A program made the position numbers and the translations under genes. From contig NZ_FUWR01000015.1 of the NCBI RefSeq assembly GCF_900167465.1, positions 1-64,000 on the forward strand: DNA of 64,000 nt. The letters run 5' to 3'. This document shows, in pieces, positions 62,641 to 64,000 of the stretch. The notes below the pieces were generated by a model, which saw nothing but the letters and a program-made list of their open reading frames with translations, was not told the origin of the DNA and ran no database searches. Each line of letters begins with the position of its first letter. Positions within the stretch are counted from its first letter, which is position 1. The stretch comes from Trichlorobacter thiogenes. GTDB lineage: Bacteria; Desulfobacterota; Desulfuromonadia; Geobacterales; Pseudopelobacteraceae.

Positions 62641-63416
62641 TCCTTGGTAGAACGCTTGCCGGACTCTATCTCACGCTTCTCATGATAAAAAAAACGAACC
62701 AGATAATATTCAAAGGGATTACCGCTCTCAAAATAACGGAAACTCTGGTGATGCCGTGTGTCAACAAACCCCAGGGTTGTTATGCCTGCACCGATTTCAA
62801 AACTGTAGTCGCTACTGCCAAAAGGGTCTATGGCACTGTAGACTCCGTATGTGATGGCACTGTCCACTACAAGCCCGCTTGCATCGCGCATAGAGGAAGG
62901 CCCAAAGACCGGCAGCACCAGATAGGGGCCTGAATCAGCCCCCCAATACCCCAGGGTCTTGCCAAAGTCCTGATTCCGACGCTCAAGGCCAAAGCTGGTG
63001 GCCGGGTCAAACAGGCCACCAATGCCAACCGTGCTGTTGGTCACAAAACGGCCAAGCGTTGAAAGTGCTTCAAGCCCTTTCAGCTGGAACAGGCTGTTGC
63101 TGAAGTTCTGCAGCTCTCCAAGGTTGCTGTAGAAACCGGAGATCCGTTCCTGCAGAAAGGTGGGGGTGATATACTCATAGCCACCCACCACCGGCAGAAA
63201 GAGATATTTATCAAAGTAAAAGTTGAAGCGGTACATGCTCCGATTGGTAGCTTCCCAGGGGTCTGACACCTCGGCAAAACGCTGGTCATTAAACTCGCTG
63301 ATGGAATGTCTTGCCGGAATCTCTGCCTGGGTAGTGACACCGGTTGTAGCACAGCCGGAAAGTGACAGCAGCAAGGCAAGGAAAATCAGGCCGGACAGCC
63401 GTTGAAAAGCCCTCAT
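62637..63416 (-). CDS. mlaA: MlaA (VacJ)-family outer-membrane lipoprotein
   Basis: 259 residues with a lipoprotein signal (lipobox LSGC near residue 22) and the MlaA core: DPWEATNRSMYRFNFYFDKY near 52, the LGELQNFSNSLFQLK and GRFVTNSTVGIGGLFDPA helices, and GPYLVLPVFGPSSMRDASG near 165. MlaA removes phospholipids from the outer leaflet of the outer membrane as the outer part of the Mla pathway. No mlaC or mlaFED genes are in the window. It overlaps both neighbours by 4 bases. Confidence 0.92.
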   Translation of the reverse strand: MRAFQRLSGLIFLALLLSLSGCATTGVTTQAEIPARHSISEFNDQRFAEVSDPWEATNRSMYRFNFYFDKYLFLPVVGGYEYITPTFLQERISGFYSNLGELQNFSNSLFQLKGLEALSTLGRFVTNSTVGIGGLFDPATSFGLERRNQDFGKTLGYWGADSGPYLVLPVFGPSSMRDASGLVVDSAITYGVYSAIDPFGSSDYSFEIGAGITTLGFVDTRHHQSFRYFESGNPFEYYLVRFFYHEKREIESGKRSTKE

Positions 63417-64000
63417 TGGAGTGTCTCCTTATCTTGTAAAAATGCGATCATATAGGCCAGATTATCTTTGTACTCAATGTTGCCCAGATGTCCGCCACGT
63501 GGGTAAATTTTGGCCCGCTTACCAAAAAGCTGACGCAGGTAGTCAAGCTCTGCCCTGGTGAGAATAAAGTCATTCTCGTTGGTAATCAGACCGAACTTGG
63601 CAGATGACTTCAGATACCCCTCAATACTCTTCAAACTCTGGGCATCGATCAGCTGCTGTTTGGTCAGTCCTGGTCGCTGTTTCTGAAAATGGGGATAAAA
63701 CTGTTCGTTGAAATAATCAAAAAAACTCAGGTGGGTAGAGACCATAAAATACTCATACAGCGAATCAGTGGGACGCAAGACACGGTTTTTGGGCACCACA
63801 TACCCGCTATTGGTCATGACATCAGAGGTAAAGAGCATACCGGCCATTCCAATACGGTAGGTAATTCCGATCAAACCGGCTGTTTCCTCATGGGTGAACA
63901 GCTTTTCCGTATAGATTGCATAAAGAAAATCTTCATTTATGGTGACAAAATTCCCATAGCGATAAAACTGGCTGAACTTTGACAACATCCTGTTGACAAA
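63413..64000 (-). CDS. Alpha/beta hydrolase-like protein, C-terminal part (runs off window)
   Basis: The last ~195 residues of a minus-strand gene whose beginning lies beyond 64000. The frame is open to the edge, so the first Met visible (63988) is probably internal. The segment FGLITNENDFILTRAELDYL...PRGGHLGN places a catalytic Asp/His pair as in alpha/beta hydrolases, with the His in GGHLGN. I recall such hydrolases next to mlaA in Geobacter, which suggests a lipid-related role, but the nucleophile region is not visible. The stop overlaps the mlaA start. Confidence 0.7.
   Translation of the reverse strand, partial: FVNRMLSKFSQFYRYGNFVTINEDFLYAIYTEKLFTHEETAGLIGITYRIGMAGMLFTSDVMTNSGYVVPKNRVLRPTDSLYEYFMVSTHLSFFDYFNEQFYPHFQKQRPGLTKQQLIDAQSLKSIEGYLKSSAKFGLITNENDFILTRAELDYLRQLFGKRAKIYPRGGHLGNIEYKDNLAYMIAFLQDKETLQ

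Overview
The window looks like a chromosomal segment of a Geobacter-type bacterium (Desulfuromonadia; Geobacter, Trichlorobacter or a close relative). Pointers are the decaheme cytochrome plus outer-membrane porin pair, the 2-oxoglutarate:ferredoxin oxidoreductase operon, a B12-dependent ribonucleotide reductase, a receiver protein with a type IV pilus-ATPase N domain, and many short G/C-rich palindromic interspersed repeats. This assignment rests on gene content and recalled family knowledge, not on a database search.

Layout. 1-937: a 29-bp tandem repeat array cut by the window edge, then an A/T-rich stretch without genes. 938-3266: a receiver protein, a thiamine-binding-type protein with a tiny zinc ribbon, and a radical SAM protein. 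3443-23269: the centrepiece, a tightly coupled operon pfaD-pfaA-pfaC-oleA-oleB-oleC-oleD. It joins an iterative polyunsaturated-fatty-acid synthase to the complete head-to-head olefin pathway and should make a long polyunsaturated hydrocarbon. pfaC carries at least four palindromic repeat units inserted in frame, and another repeat lies between oleA and oleB. 23259-27046: lgt, a strong candidate for a 50-residue selenoprotein (in-frame UGA plus SECIS-like hairpin), then ispB-tlpA-ccdA-VOC on the minus strand.

27221-36501: housekeeping genes (DEAD-box helicase, thrC, ydcF-like, rpmB, ridA, spoT, rpoZ, gmk, yicC). Two copies of a ~100-bp inverted-repeat element flank the gmk-rpoZ-spoT block. 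36683-43996: a signalling and electron-transfer module. A membrane histidine kinase, a lone receiver and an NtrC-type activator are followed by a clear sigma-54 promoter and then an MtrA/DmsE-type decaheme cytochrome and an MtrB/PioB-type porin.

44125-57760 (mostly minus strand): HD-domain protein, MscS channel with a cyclic-nucleotide domain, pyrD, pyrK, rimI, tRNA-Gln, korDABC, a MucR-like zinc-finger protein with a histone-H1-like tail (plus strand), ksgA, tsaD, PIN-PhoH ATPase, cysteine desulfurase-like protein and a beta-helix lipoprotein. 57850-60236: nrdJ behind paired NrdR boxes. 60288-61830: tRNA-Gly(CCC), then an A/T-rich insert with an unknown membrane-anchored protein, a palindrome cluster, a strongly structured RNA-like segment and an IS4-family transposase remnant. 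61837-64000: a tandem universal stress protein, mlaA and the end of an alpha/beta hydrolase gene that runs off the window.

The most rewarding items are the linked pfa-ole operon with its in-frame repeat insertions, the small selenoprotein candidate, the NtrC/sigma-54 link to the MtrAB-like conduit, the structured RNA next to the IS4 remnant and the perfectly phased 29-bp array.
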